Positions 42,778 to 51,816 of a stretch of DNA of 64,000 bases are shown in pieces (within the stretch, counting starts at the first letter, position 1; each line of letters starts with the position of its first letter). The notes under the pieces were generated by a model that ran no database searches, was not told the DNA's origin, and worked only from the letters and a program-made list of their open reading frames with translations. Position numbers and translations under genes: made by a program. Source of the DNA: Streptomyces avidinii. GTDB lineage: Bacteria > Actinomycetota > Actinomycetes > Streptomycetales > Streptomycetaceae. The stretch is from assembly GCF_014650695.1 (NCBI RefSeq), contig NZ_BMVL01000003.1:434001-498000 (forward strand). The letters are read 5' to 3'.

Positions 42778-44394
42778 TCACAGCGGGCGGGGAGGCTGGG
42801 TCCGCCAGAAGGCGCACTGATGGTCCGTCCCGAACGAGGTGCTCGTCCGCGTCGCCGACGGGTCGAGGGTGAGCACCCCGCCGACTCCGGGGCCGGTCGG
42901 CGGCCACCCGGTCTGCCCCGGCACCACGGGCGCGCCGAAGCGGGCGAAGGCCGCCCAGTAGCGCTTCATCCGGTTCCCCAGCGCCACCTGGACCGGAGTC
43001 AGCGGACGCTCGCCCATCGTGAAGTCGTGCAGATAGGCCAGCTCCGCGCTGTGCGCGTTCGACTCGTCCAGACCCGGCACCTGCGCACCGGCGAGCGTCG
43101 GCGACCGCGGGTCGTCGAACTCGTAGACGTACGTCGGCACCTGGGAGGCGAAGAGCTGCGCCGTCCACTGCGTGTGGCACGCGAAGGTCGAGTCCGTCAT
43201 CACGGCCGACAGCGCCAGGTACGGCGATCCGTACGCCGCGACCGGATAGCGCGCGAGCACCTCGGGTCCCGCGGCCCCGTAACCCGCCAGGACCTGCGCC
43301 GCGTACTGCTCGGCGGTCAGCTGCGGCTGGGTGAGTGCGACGAAGAAGCGGGCCTCGGAACGGGTGCTCCCGATCAGCACCGGCACCTTGTTCCAGGCAC
43401 CGCTCCCGATGGCCTGCGCGGGGGCGACCGGCAGCAGACCGTCACCGGAGGCCGGTCCGCGGGTGGGCAGCGTACGGGCCGCCTCCACCAGGGCGGCTCC
43501 GGAGGCGGCGCGCAGACAGGCCGCCTGCTCGGCGGACGCCGAGCACCCGGCCCGCGAGGCGAAGGCCCGCGCCTGCCCCTCGGCCTCGGCGCTGTCCGGC
43601 GTACCCAGCAGGGTGCACGGACCGCTCTGCAGCACGGCCCGGTGGAACAGGCCGGCGGCCGACGGGGCGGCCAGCAGCGCGCAGACGGAACCGCTGCCCG
43701 CGGACTGCCCGGAGATCGTGACGCTCCCCGGGTTCCCGCCGAACGCGCCGATGTTCTCCCGGGTCCAGCGCAGCGCCGCGAGCTGGTCCATCAGCCCGAA
43801 GGACCCGGAGCGCAGGGCGTCCTGGCGGCCGAGCTCGGGCAGCGCGAGATAACCGAGCTGTCCCAGGCGGTAGTTGATGCTGACCACCACGCTCTGGGTG
43901 AGCTCCGCCATCGTCCGTCCACCGAACTGGGTTCCCGTGCCCTGGCTGTACGCACCCCCGTGCATCCAGACGATCACCGGGAGCCGGGCTCCGGGGCGGG
44001 CGGTCCGGGGCCGGTACACGTCCAGGTACAGGCAGTCCTCGCTGACGGCCGCCGGATCGCTCAGGCCCAAGGGAGAGAACTGCAGGCACGCGGGAGCCTG
44101 CCGGGCGGCCTCCCGCACCCCGGGCCACCGGGCCGGGGGCGCGGGCGCCCGCAGCCGGGCGTCCCCGACCGGGGGAGCGGCGTAGGGGACACCGAGGAAC
44201 TCCTGTGCGCCGTCACGGGACTGGCCGCGCAGGGCGCCCTGAGCGACGGTGACCACCGGGCGCGGTGACCCGCCGGACGGGGAGGGCGACAGGGATGCCG
44301 CCGCGGGTGGGGCCGAGGCGAGCAGGGCCACCAGGGCGAGTGCGGTACCGAGCAGGGACCTTGCCGGGGGCAGCCGTTTTCCGGGCCTCTTCAT
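42778..44394 (-). CDS. Secreted type-B carboxylesterase
   Basis: This 538-residue alpha/beta hydrolase has an N-terminal signal peptide (ending near PPAAAS) and the cholinesterase/carboxylesterase landmarks: FLGVPYAAPPVG, SEDCLYLDVYRP, HGGAYSQGTG (oxyanion hole) and nucleophile elbow GQSAGSG. The acid lies in the IGSTRSEARFF region and a His in the DESNAHSAELAYLHDF region. AGGAGGAG stands before the ATG. It probably hydrolyses extracellular esters. It lies downstream of SurE but behind a terminator, so it likely has its own promoter. Confidence 0.9.
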   Translation of the reverse strand: MKRPGKRLPPARSLLGTALALVALLASAPPAAASLSPSPSGGSPRPVVTVAQGALRGQSRDGAQEFLGVPYAAPPVGDARLRAPAPPARWPGVREAARQAPACLQFSPLGLSDPAAVSEDCLYLDVYRPRTARPGARLPVIVWMHGGAYSQGTGTQFGGRTMAELTQSVVVSINYRLGQLGYLALPELGRQDALRSGSFGLMDQLAALRWTRENIGAFGGNPGSVTISGQSAGSGSVCALLAAPSAAGLFHRAVLQSGPCTLLGTPDSAEAEGQARAFASRAGCSASAEQAACLRAASGAALVEAARTLPTRGPASGDGLLPVAPAQAIGSGAWNKVPVLIGSTRSEARFFVALTQPQLTAEQYAAQVLAGYGAAGPEVLARYPVAAYGSPYLALSAVMTDSTFACHTQWTAQLFASQVPTYVYEFDDPRSPTLAGAQVPGLDESNAHSAELAYLHDFTMGERPLTPVQVALGNRMKRYWAAFARFGAPVVPGQTGWPPTGPGVGGVLTLDPSATRTSTSFGTDHQCAFWRTQPPRPL

Positions 44395-44437
44395 CCGTCT
44401 CCTCCTGGAGCGTGCCGGTGCGTGACGACGTCGTGCC

Positions 44438-44469
44438 GGGTGCGTGCGGGTGCGTGCGGGTGCGTGCCG
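44438..44469. repeat. GGGTGCGTGC tandem array
   Basis: Three near-identical 10-bp units lie in the leader of the secreted esterase. The array resembles the one at 16626-16655 before vanW. Confidence 0.55.
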
Positions 44470-44524
44470 GGGGTGGGCCCGGGGCCGGGGCGGGGTCGGG
44501 GTCGCGGCGGGCGCCGGGCTCTGT

Positions 44525-44565
44525 CCGGCCGGGGCGGAGCGGGGCGCGGGCTCCGCCCCGGCCGG
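44525..44565 (-). terminator. 15-bp perfect hairpin after surE
   Basis: CCGGCCGGGGCGGAG (44525-44539) pairs with 44551-44565 around an 11-base loop. It lies directly after the minus-strand surE stop at 44572 and separates it from the esterase. Confidence 0.85.
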
Positions 44566-44571
44566 GGCTCG

Positions 44572-45489
44572 TCAGGGGCGGAGCCCGGCGATCAGCGCGG
44601 AGGTGACGGCCTGGTCGACGGGGCCGGTGTTCCAGTCGGGATTCATGGGACTCACGGCGATCCGGTTGGCTGTGACGGCCTCCAGGTCACCGCCCCGGGC
44701 GGCGGGCCGCAGGTCCACCTTCACGGCCACCTTCCAGGTGCCGTCGCCCGCGTCGGTGAAGTCCGGTTCGAGCAGGGTCTGCGGATCCTGGAAGGTCGCG
44801 GCCACACCCGCGGCCGTTCCCCTGCCGTCCGCGCCGACCACGGGGTGGTTGACGTTCAGGCCGACGCCCTGGGGCAGCAGCGGCCCGGAACGGGCCCGCG
44901 CCCGCAGCCGGTCGATCAGCTTGACCGCGAAGTCGAGCGTCGGGCCCATCGCGTTGACGGTGGTGACCGGGTCGGGGACGGTGACGCCGCCGGTGCTCAG
45001 CGCGATGGCCGGTACGCCGTGCTCCAGCGCGGCGACGGCGCCGCCGACCGTACCGGAGTGGGTGGCGAGACCGGCCACGTTCGGGCCGAAGTTGGTGCCC
45101 GAGACGACCAGGTCGGGGGCGTCCCCGGCGAAGACCTCGGCCAGCCCGAACGAGACGGAGTCGCCCGGGGTGCCGTCGACGGCCCAGACCTTCGGCTCGG
45201 GGTGCTTGACCGTGATCGTCGGGGCGTTCGACATCCTCGTGCCGGCACCGCTCTGGTTGGTGAGCGGTGCGACGATCGTGACGTCGTGTCCGGCGGCGGT
45301 CAGGCGCTCGAAGGCCTTGCGGATGCCCGGTGCGTTGTAGCCGTCGTCGTTGGTGAGCAGGATCCGCAGCGGCCCGGCGGGCCCGGTCTGCGGTGCGGTC
45401 TGCGGCGCGGCGGCCGCCGGTGCCGTGCCGGCCAGGGCCGGAGTGCACAGCAGCAGGGCGGCCAGCGGCAGAACTCGCTTGCGTCTCAC
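44572..45489 (-). CDS. surE: Secreted SurE-type 5'/3'-nucleotidase
   Basis: This 305-residue protein has a signal peptide (MRRKRVLPLAALLLCTPALA) followed by a SurE domain. LLTNDDGYNAPGI supplies the metal-binding Asp pair; LTNQSGAGT, VSGTNFGPNVAG (metal Asn) and LNVNHP follow. SurE normally acts on nucleoside monophosphates with Mn2+ and is often cytosolic; this one should work outside the cell, perhaps scavenging phosphate and nucleosides. AAGGAG is six bases before the GTG. The MFS gene upstream is 109 bp away with a hairpin between. Confidence 0.88.
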   Translation of the reverse strand: MRRKRVLPLAALLLCTPALAGTAPAAAAPQTAPQTGPAGPLRILLTNDDGYNAPGIRKAFERLTAAGHDVTIVAPLTNQSGAGTRMSNAPTITVKHPEPKVWAVDGTPGDSVSFGLAEVFAGDAPDLVVSGTNFGPNVAGLATHSGTVGGAVAALEHGVPAIALSTGGVTVPDPVTTVNAMGPTLDFAVKLIDRLRARARSGPLLPQGVGLNVNHPVVGADGRGTAAGVAATFQDPQTLLEPDFTDAGDGTWKVAVKVDLRPAARGGDLEAVTANRIAVSPMNPDWNTGPVDQAVTSALIAGLRP

Positions 45490-45537
45490 AGGGTGCTCCT
45501 TGGGAGGAAGGGAGATGAGGGTGAGCAGGGGTGGGTA

Positions 45538-45573
45538 CCGGCGGGCGCACGACCCTCGGCATGCGCCCGCCGG
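45538..45573 (-). terminator. 12-bp perfect hairpin between MFS and surE
   Basis: CCGGCGGGCGCA (45538-45549) pairs with 45562-45573 around a 12-base loop, 25 bases past the MFS stop. It may terminate or attenuate read-through into surE. Confidence 0.78.
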
Positions 45574-45597
45574 AGCTGTGGACGGCCCGGTCAGGGG

Positions 45598-46851
45598 TCA
45601 GCGCACGCTGCGGATCGGGAGGATGGCGAGCGCGCCGACCAGGGAGAGGGCCCCGCCGACGAGGAAGAGCGGTGTGTAGCCGCCGAGACCGGTGACGACG
45701 GCCGAGGCGACGAAGGGGGCGATGATCTGCGGCCCCGCGTTCGCGATGTTCAGCACGCCCATGTCGCGGGCGGCGTCCTCGGCCCGCGGCAGGACCAGGG
45801 TCACGAGCGCGGTGTCGACGGCCATGAAGCAGCCGAAGGCGAGTCCGTTGAGCGCGCTGAAGACGAGCATGCCGGTCCAGGTCGGGCTGATCACGGGGAC
45901 CACCATGACGAGCCCGGCGAGGGCGGCCGACACGCCGACGAACACCTTGCGGCGATTCCAGCGGTCCGACAGCAGGCCGCCCACCACGGTGGAGACGGCC
46001 ATCGCGACCATCGACACGGGGGTCAGTACGGCCATTGCGGCGGGCGGGGTGAGACCGCCGGGCAGCGTGATGTGGTCGTCGAGGATGTACAGCTGGTAGC
46101 CGACGACGGAGAAGTATCCGAGGACCATCAGGGCCCGGCCGATGAAGGCCCACCGGAAGTCGTGGTTGGCCAGGGCCGAGAGGAAGGCGGCCAGTTGGGC
46201 GCCCCGGGCCTTGGCGGGCGCGGGGGCGGCGGGCTCGGTGCGCGCGACGTCCCTGCAGAAGGTGCTCAGCAGCAGGGCGGACCCGGCGACGATCGCGCCG
46301 AGGACGAGGTAGCCGGTGCGCAACTGGTCGGCGGTCTGGGAGGCGACGAGCACGCCGACCGTACCGCCGATGGGCAGGCCGAGCCCGACCAGCGCGGACG
46401 CGGTGCCCCGGCGGGCAGCGGGAATCCGGTCGGGCACGATCGCGGTGACCGCCGCCTGGAAGACGTTCATGGTCGCCTGGATGAGACACCAGCCGATGCC
46501 GACGAGCAGCGCCGTGGTGGCGCTGCCGAGGGCGGCGAGGAGGGCGAGGGAGGCCAGGCCGCCGCCCACGATCCACGGGTTGCGGCGCCCGCTGCGGTCG
46601 GAGAGGGCGCCGGCTATGGGGTTGAAGGCGGTGGCGAAGACCGCGCTGATGCCGCCGATGAGGCCGAGTACGGCGACCTTGTCGTCGGGGGCGATCGCGG
46701 CGATCTGGGTGGGCAGCAGGACGGAGCCGACGCCCATGTAGAGCGCCATCATCGCGGAGTTGGCGACCAACAGGAGGGGCAGGAGGGCGCGCCGGGGGGT
46801 GGGCTCCCCGGTCGGGGGGACGGACGGTTCGACGACTTCGGGCGTGGCCAT
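45598..46851 (-). CDS. MFS transporter
   Basis: This 417-residue protein has 12 predicted transmembrane helices. The MFS A-loop AGALSDRSGRRNPWIVGGG follows helix 2, and its second-half equivalent GGLLSDRWNRRKVFVG follows helix 8. The LLPTQIAAIAPDDKVAVLGLIGG region recalls sugar/glycoside-type MFS carriers such as GPH-like sugar symporters. AGGAG lies five bases before the ATG. A GTTACACGTGTCAC site 128 bp upstream suggests control by the LacI protein at 50025, so a sugar or glycoside substrate is plausible. Confidence 0.88.
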   Translation of the reverse strand: MATPEVVEPSVPPTGEPTPRRALLPLLLVANSAMMALYMGVGSVLLPTQIAAIAPDDKVAVLGLIGGISAVFATAFNPIAGALSDRSGRRNPWIVGGGLASLALLAALGSATTALLVGIGWCLIQATMNVFQAAVTAIVPDRIPAARRGTASALVGLGLPIGGTVGVLVASQTADQLRTGYLVLGAIVAGSALLLSTFCRDVARTEPAAPAPAKARGAQLAAFLSALANHDFRWAFIGRALMVLGYFSVVGYQLYILDDHITLPGGLTPPAAMAVLTPVSMVAMAVSTVVGGLLSDRWNRRKVFVGVSAALAGLVMVVPVISPTWTGMLVFSALNGLAFGCFMAVDTALVTLVLPRAEDAARDMGVLNIANAGPQIIAPFVASAVVTGLGGYTPLFLVGGALSLVGALAILPIRSVR

Positions 46852-47452
46852 GACGACTCCTCGGGGGACGGAGCGGGGAGGTGGCGTGCGGGGAAGAGGG
46901 GGCGGCCCGCGGGCGGGCGCCGGACGGCGTCGTCGCCGGGAGGATGCGGTGGCGGACGTCGTTTCGTAACGTGATGTTGTTACACGTGTCACCAGGTGCG
47001 GTGGACACTGTGTAGCACCCATTTCCGGGCTCCGCCAGATCCTGCGGTGCGACGTTGTGCAGATCGTGACCGACAGGGGAGTCGACGAGGAGCCGCTGTG
47101 CGATGACGTGTAACCACCCTCTGGCGGCCATCGTGCACGGAGGATGTGTCGAGAAACCCTCTTGCCCTTGTGCCGGTCGTGACGCATGGGCAATACTCCG
47201 TGCCGCACCGCGACGATCCTGTCGCCGGCGGGGCCCTCGCCCGTTCGCCCGTTCGCCCGTTCGTCCCGGCGTCATCGGATGCCGGGTGACGTGGGTCGTG
47301 TACCTCCGCCGGTTCCCGCGGTTTCCGGCTGCCCGGCTCCGCCGCATGCCGCGCCCCGCTCCCGCTCCTGTGCGCTTTCCAGCGCACGACACTCCCGTGC
47401 CTGCTCTCCGCGTGCCCCCACCGCTTGGGGAGACGACCGTGAAAGGCCCGCC
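46852..47452. other. 600-bp divergent intergenic region with LacI-type sites
   Basis: The region between MFS and the PAP2 gene has no convincing coding frame. It contains the palindrome at 46979-46992 and a related half-site TGACGTGTAAC at 47104-47114. AT content is locally raised near 46960-47000. Both divergent genes could be controlled from here. Confidence 0.5.
46979..46992. promoter_or_regulatory. LacI-type palindrome GTTACACGTGTCAC
   Basis: This 14-bp near-perfect palindrome (one mismatch pair) is centred on CACGTG, upstream of the MFS gene. It closely matches the 53835-53846 site before the alpha/beta hydrolase. The central CG and about 14-bp size suit LacI-family operators. Confidence 0.62.
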
Positions 47453-48205
47453 ATGTTCCCCTCGACCTCCTCCGTGCCGCCGTCCCGGCCGCCGCGGCCG
47501 CACCGGCCGGTCCTGCCGCCCCGCCATCACCTTCCGGCGGCCCCGCCGCGTCATGCGCTCGGCCTCGGGATCGCCCTCCTGGCCCTCGCGCTGCTGGCCG
47601 GGCTGCTGCTCCGGCTGGCCGGACGGCCGTTCTTCCAGGGCCTCGACGACCGCTGGGCGGCCGCGGTGAACGACCCCGCCACCGCGGGAGCCGCCGGCGG
47701 TGACGGCCTCGGCGGCTTCGCCACCGTCCTGGACCGGCTCGGTGGCCCGCTCGGCATGGTCGTGCCGCTGCTGGTGATCGGTTGTCTGTGCGTCTACGGG
47801 CGCTGGCGCTCGGGGCTCTTCGTCTTCACCGTCACCGTCATCGCCAACCTCGTCGTGCTGCTGCCCCTCAAGCAGTTGGCCGACCGGCCGCGTCCGCCGC
47901 ACCCGTGGGTCCTGGTCAGCGACGGCTCGTACCCGTCCGGGCAGGTGTTCAGCGCGGTGACGCTGGTGGTTTCCGTTGCGGTGGTGGTGTTCCCGCCGCG
48001 TGCGCGACGCTGGTGGTGGGCGTTCGGAGCCTCGTACGTCCTCGCCATGATGGGCAGCCGGACCTGGCTCCACGCCCAGTGGCTCAGCGACACCTTCGCC
48101 GGTGTCCTGGTCGGCGCCGGCACCTGCCTCGTCCTGTGGCGGGCCTTCGCTCCGCTGCTGGAGACGGAATCGGAGCGGATGGCCTCGAACAGCCTGTGGT
48201 TGTGA
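47453..48205 (+). CDS. PAP2-family membrane protein with both catalytic His replaced by Gln
   Basis: This 250-residue protein has five to six transmembrane helices with the PAP2 phosphatase layout: KQLADRPRP (140-148) fits KX6RP, PSGQ (161-164) replaces PSGH, and SRTWLHAQWLSD (202-213) replaces SRX5HX3D with Gln209 for His. Both essential histidines (nucleophile and acid) are therefore Gln (CAG codons), so it should lack phosphatase activity. The paralogue at 51817-52581 keeps both. AAAGG precedes ATG 47453. It could be a lipid-binding pseudoenzyme. Confidence 0.85.
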   Translation: MFPSTSSVPPSRPPRPHRPVLPPRHHLPAAPPRHALGLGIALLALALLAGLLLRLAGRPFFQGLDDRWAAAVNDPATAGAAGGDGLGGFATVLDRLGGPLGMVVPLLVIGCLCVYGRWRSGLFVFTVTVIANLVVLLPLKQLADRPRPPHPWVLVSDGSYPSGQVFSAVTLVVSVAVVVFPPRARRWWWAFGASYVLAMMGSRTWLHAQWLSDTFAGVLVGAGTCLVLWRAFAPLLETESERMASNSLWL

Positions 48206-48242
48206 GGCCCCGCGCCCCCGGAGCTCAGATTATTGAGCAGCA

Positions 48243-48272
48243 TTGACGTTCGACAAATTCACGCCATATTCT
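48243..48272 (+). promoter_or_regulatory. Promoter of the second carboxylesterase
   Basis: TTGACG (48243-48248) and TATTCT (48267-48272) are 18 bases apart, a close match to the housekeeping sigma consensus. They are 48 bp before the ATG and within an AT-rich stretch. Confidence 0.7.
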
Positions 48273-48320
48273 CGATCGGCGGCGTGCACCCCGCGCGCGG
48301 CAGCGAGGAAGGAACGGCTC

Positions 48321-49901
48321 ATGCCTCACCCCCCAGGCCGGGACCGCACGGTGGTGGACCTGCCCGCAGGTAGCCTGCGCGGCGCGAACGAGGGCGGGGT
48401 CACGGTTTTCCGTGCCGTCCCGTATGCCGCCCCGCCGGTCGGTGACCTGCGCTGGAGGCCCGCGCAGCCGCATGCCGGCTGGATCGGCACGCGGGACGCC
48501 ACCGCCGACGGTCCGAGCGCGCCGCAGATGTACGTGGAGGGTGGTGACCCGGTGCTCGGCGGGCACGGGTCGCCCCCCTTCGACGAGGACTGCCTGACGC
48601 TGAACGTCTGGACGCCCGCCGTCGACGACGCCCGGCGTCCCGTACTGGTCTGGATCCACGGCGGCGGCTTCGTGTCCGGCTCCGGTTCGCTGCCCGGCTA
48701 CTCGGGCGAGACCTTCGCGCGCGACGGCGACCTGGTCGTCGTGAGCATCAACTACCGCATCGGGCCGCTGGGTTACCTCTATCCGGGCGAAGGTGAAGGT
48801 GAAGGTGAAGGTGAAGGCGAAGGCCAAGGCAGTGAGGGCGGCGGTGGGGCGGGCGGCAACTTCTGGCTCACCGACCAACTCGCCGCCCTGTGCTGGGTGA
48901 AGGAGAACATCGCCTTCTTCGGCGGCGACCCGGACTGCATCACGGTCGCGGGGCAGTCCGGCGGCGCGGTATCCACCGCCGCACTCGCCGGCCACCCGCG
49001 GACCGAGGGCCTGATCCGGCGGGTGATCCTGCAGAGCCCGCCCTTCGGGCTGGACCTCCCCGGCCCGGCCGCGTACCTGGAGCGCACCGCCGCCTACCTG
49101 GAGCTGGCCGGCGCCAAGGACGTGGCGGAGCTGCGCGCACTGCCCTGGCCCGAGCTGATCGCAGCGGGCGGCGGACTGTTCGCGCAGACCGTGCGGTGGG
49201 GGTACTGGCCGACGCCCTTCCTGCCCGTGATCGACGGAGTCACCCTCACCCGCCACCCCGCGCAGGCCCTGCTGGGCGCGACGGCGGCCGGGATCGACGT
49301 GATGATCGGCTGGACCCGGGAGGAGGCCAACTTCGGCTTCGCCCTGGACGAGGGGTACGCCGCCGCCACGCGCGAGCAGGTGACCGATCGGATCGCCGAC
49401 ACCTTCGGGAGCGAAGCCGCCGAGGACGTGTACGCGGCGTACGAGCGGGCCCGGCCCGGCGCCCGTCCTGCCGACGTCCTCATGGACCTCATCACGGACG
49501 AACTCTTCCGGGTGCCGGCGGTGCGGCTGGCCGAGGCGCGCGCCGCGTCGGGCCGCCCCGTGTGGGCCTACCAGTTCGACCTCCCCGCTCCCGCGTACGA
49601 GGGCCGGCTCGGTGCCGCGCACTGCCTCGAACTCCCCTTCGTTTTCGACAACTTCGACCAGTGGTCGCACGCGCCCTTCCTGGCGGGCCTCGCGCCGGCC
49701 GTCCGCGACGGCCTCGCGTACGCCATGCACCGGGCCTGGATCGCCTTCGTCCGCACCGGCGACCCGAACCACCCGGACCTGCCGCACTGGCAGCCGTACG
49801 ACACGGGGTCGCGCACCACGATGCGCTTCGACTCGGTCGTGACCGCCCTCGACGATCTCGCGGGAGCCTCCAGGGTCCTGCACCGGCCCGTCACCCCCTG
49901 A
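48321..49901 (+). CDS. Type-B carboxylesterase with a polyGly-Glu repeat insert
   Basis: This 526-residue carboxylesterase has no signal peptide. It has FRAVPYAAPPVG, EDCLTLNVWTPA, HGGGFVSGSGS (oxyanion hole) and nucleophile elbow GQSGGAV (about 213-219). The acid lies in the WTREEANFGF region and a His in the GAAHCLELPFVF region. Residues 156-170 read GEGEGEGEGEGEGQG, encoded by a GAAGGT hexanucleotide repeat (48786-48830) inserted in a surface loop before FWLTDQLAAL. It is cytosolic and likely hydrolyses imported esters. AGGAAGGA precedes the ATG. The LacI gene follows 123 bp downstream. Confidence 0.9.
   Translation: MPHPPGRDRTVVDLPAGSLRGANEGGVTVFRAVPYAAPPVGDLRWRPAQPHAGWIGTRDATADGPSAPQMYVEGGDPVLGGHGSPPFDEDCLTLNVWTPAVDDARRPVLVWIHGGGFVSGSGSLPGYSGETFARDGDLVVVSINYRIGPLGYLYPGEGEGEGEGEGEGQGSEGGGGAGGNFWLTDQLAALCWVKENIAFFGGDPDCITVAGQSGGAVSTAALAGHPRTEGLIRRVILQSPPFGLDLPGPAAYLERTAAYLELAGAKDVAELRALPWPELIAAGGGLFAQTVRWGYWPTPFLPVIDGVTLTRHPAQALLGATAAGIDVMIGWTREEANFGFALDEGYAAATREQVTDRIADTFGSEAAEDVYAAYERARPGARPADVLMDLITDELFRVPAVRLAEARAASGRPVWAYQFDLPAPAYEGRLGAAHCLELPFVFDNFDQWSHAPFLAGLAPAVRDGLAYAMHRAWIAFVRTGDPNHPDLPHWQPYDTGSRTTMRFDSVVTALDDLAGASRVLHRPVTP
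48786..48830 (+). repeat. In-frame hexanucleotide repeat
   Basis: Six to seven copies of GAAGGT/GAAGGC lie within the esterase gene. Slippage by whole units would change the number of Gly-Glu pairs without a frameshift. Confidence 0.85.
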
Positions 49902-49953
49902 GGCCCCTGGCATCTCCTGTCCCGATACCCTCCCGACACCCCGCTCCCTTCAT

Positions 49954-49967
49954 TTGACTCGTGTAAC
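49954..49967 (+). promoter_or_regulatory. Degenerate LacI-type site before the lacI-like gene
   Basis: TTGACTCGTGTAAC lies 57 bp before the LacI-like start. The CGTGTAAC half agrees with the 53835 site, while the left half diverges. It could be an autoregulatory operator overlapping a TTGACT -35 box. Confidence 0.45.
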
Positions 49968-50024
49968 CTAGTAAGGAAGGAGCAACCCGAGCGGAACCGT
50001 GCAGAAGGAGCGTCGAGGGACGTC

Positions 50025-51032
50025 ATGGCCAAAGACACCCACGTCCCGGCATCGATCACCAGTGCCGACGTGGCCCGCCTCGCCGGGGTCTCGCGTGCCA
50101 CCGTCTCCTTCGTCCTCAACGACACCCAGGGTCACCGGGTCAGCGCGAGCACCCGTGCCCGGGTGCTCGACGCGGCCAAGCAGCTCGGCTACGTACCGCA
50201 CGCCGCCGCCAGGTCCCTGCGCGCCGGCCGCAGCAACCTCGTCCTGATGCCCGCGTCGATCTCCGCGGTCGGGCGGCTCGTCAGCGACTGGGTCGACGAC
50301 CTGCACAGCGAGCTCGACCGCTACGGCTACACGGCCGTGCTGCACGCGGGCCGCTTCGCCGACCCCCTCGACGCCGCCCGGGCCTGGGCCGAACTGCGCC
50401 CCGCGGCCGTCGTGGCACTGGACGGGGACCGCTTCACCCCCCGGGCGGCCGAGGTACTGACCCGTGCGGGGGTCCGCGGCCTGCTGGCCTTCGCCTCCCA
50501 CCCCGTGGAAGGGGTGCACACCGTCGGCTTCGACCACACCCGGATCGGCGCCACCGCGGCCGAACACCTCATCGCGCGCGGCCGGAGCCGGATCGGCGTG
50601 GTCATGCCCCAGGAGCGCGGCCTCGGCACCCTTGCCGCACCGCGCCTGGCGGGCGCCGAGTCGGTCGCGGCCCGGCACATGGCCACGGTCACTCCGGTGG
50701 AACTGTCCTACACCCGGGAATCCGCGAGCGCCCTCGCCCGGCGCTGGCGCGGCCTCGGCCTGGACGCCGCCTTCACCTACAACGACGAGTACGCCGCCCT
50801 GCTGCTGCACGCGCTCCAGGCCGAGGGCATCGTCGTCCCGGACGAGGTCGCCCTCGTCGGCTGTGACGACCTCGTCCTCGCCACGCTCCAGCAGCCCGCG
50901 CTCAGCACGGTCCGGCTGGACATGCCGACGCCCGCGCAGATCGCGGACGCCGTGCACGAGCTCGTCGAGACCGGAACGGCGAAGCCGGTGCCGGCCGTGA
51001 ACCCGGTCCTGATCCAGCGCCGGACGTCCTGA
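50025..51032 (+). CDS. LacI-family transcriptional regulator
   Basis: This 335-residue protein has a LacI N-terminal DNA-binding head (ITSADVARLAGVSRATVSFVLN, 11-32) with a hinge helix HAAARSLRAGRS, then a periplasmic-binding-like sugar domain (about 65-330) ending LVGCDDLVLATLQQPALSTVRLD. GAGGGA precedes the ATG. Related palindromes occur upstream of the MFS transporter, the alpha/beta hydrolase and weakly before itself. It is the natural candidate to control the surrounding esterases and transporter. The effector is unknown. Confidence 0.93.
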   Translation: MAKDTHVPASITSADVARLAGVSRATVSFVLNDTQGHRVSASTRARVLDAAKQLGYVPHAAARSLRAGRSNLVLMPASISAVGRLVSDWVDDLHSELDRYGYTAVLHAGRFADPLDAARAWAELRPAAVVALDGDRFTPRAAEVLTRAGVRGLLAFASHPVEGVHTVGFDHTRIGATAAEHLIARGRSRIGVVMPQERGLGTLAAPRLAGAESVAARHMATVTPVELSYTRESASALARRWRGLGLDAAFTYNDEYAALLLHALQAEGIVVPDEVALVGCDDLVLATLQQPALSTVRLDMPTPAQIADAVHELVETGTAKPVPAVNPVLIQRRTS

Positions 51033-51068
51033 CCTGCCGGCCCTGCCGACTTCCCGGACCGACGCCGT

Positions 51069-51772
51069 TCACACGAGGGGGCGGTTGGCTGCCGTGTACT
51101 CGTCGGCGAAGGTGAACAGGGCGGCGCAGCGGGGGCATTCCGCTCGACCGAAGAGGTGGACGATCGCCTCGGCCAGTGGGTACCGGCCGTCGCGGACGGC
51201 CGTCTCGTACATCCATCGCCCCGTGCCGGAGAGCTGCTCGGGGGACGCCGGCCGCAGGGTGCGCCGCCCACGTCGTTCAGCTGCTCGGTGCGGATCGTCG
51301 AGTACTGCGCGCGGCTGCCGATGACCATCGTCACGTCGACGGGACAGTGCGGGCAGCCGACGCGGTAGGCGGCATCCGGAGAGTCCTGCAGGACGGCGGC
51401 CCAGTGGTACTGCTGCCGGGTGGCGAGCAGGTAGCGGAAGAGATCGAGGTAGTGGTCCGGTCGCGCCCGCAGCTCCTCGTCCAGCAAGCTGCCGAGTTCG
51501 ACGATGGAGGCCGTGCAGTTTTCCAGCAGATCGTCGCAGCCGTCGGTGGCCGCCGCGTACCGCACGATCCTCCCCGCGAGCCCCAGTGCCCGGCTGCTCG
51601 AGCCCGCGAGGCGCACCAGACGGGGCAACGCCGCAAAGCTCGCGGGGAACGTGAGTGGAGCCCCGACGGTCAGCCGGCGCTCCAGCTCGTGCCATGCCGC
51701 CGAGTCGTGGTCGCGCTCGACCCGGTCGAGGAGCTCGGGGACGCGGGCGGTGTCCCCGTGGCTGTCGTACAT
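51069..51772 (-). pseudogene. Frameshifted hypothetical gene (HEAT-like with C-terminal Cys pair)
   Basis: The N-terminal part (MYDSHGDTARVPELL ... RTEQLNDVGG, from 51772) is in one frame. The C-terminal part (RTLRPASPEQLSGTGRW ... CPRCAALFTFADEYTAANRPLV) is in another, joining near 51265-51275. One missing base in GTGGGCGGCGC explains it. The repaired product would be about 233 residues, helical, with CPHCPVD and CPRCAALF cysteine pairs that look like a zinc site. GGGAAC is before the ATG. It may be a real mutation or a sequencing error in a G-rich run. Confidence 0.65.
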
Positions 51773-51816
51773 GAGTTCCCGGTCCGTCACCCGAGCATTC
51801 AATCGTGCCCGCCCGG

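Noticed and set aside
44422..46974. An 850-codon plus-strand frame over surE and the MFS gene
   Set aside because: Composition is almost all Gly, Asp, Arg and Glu, without folds. It is a shadow of two recognisable minus-strand genes.
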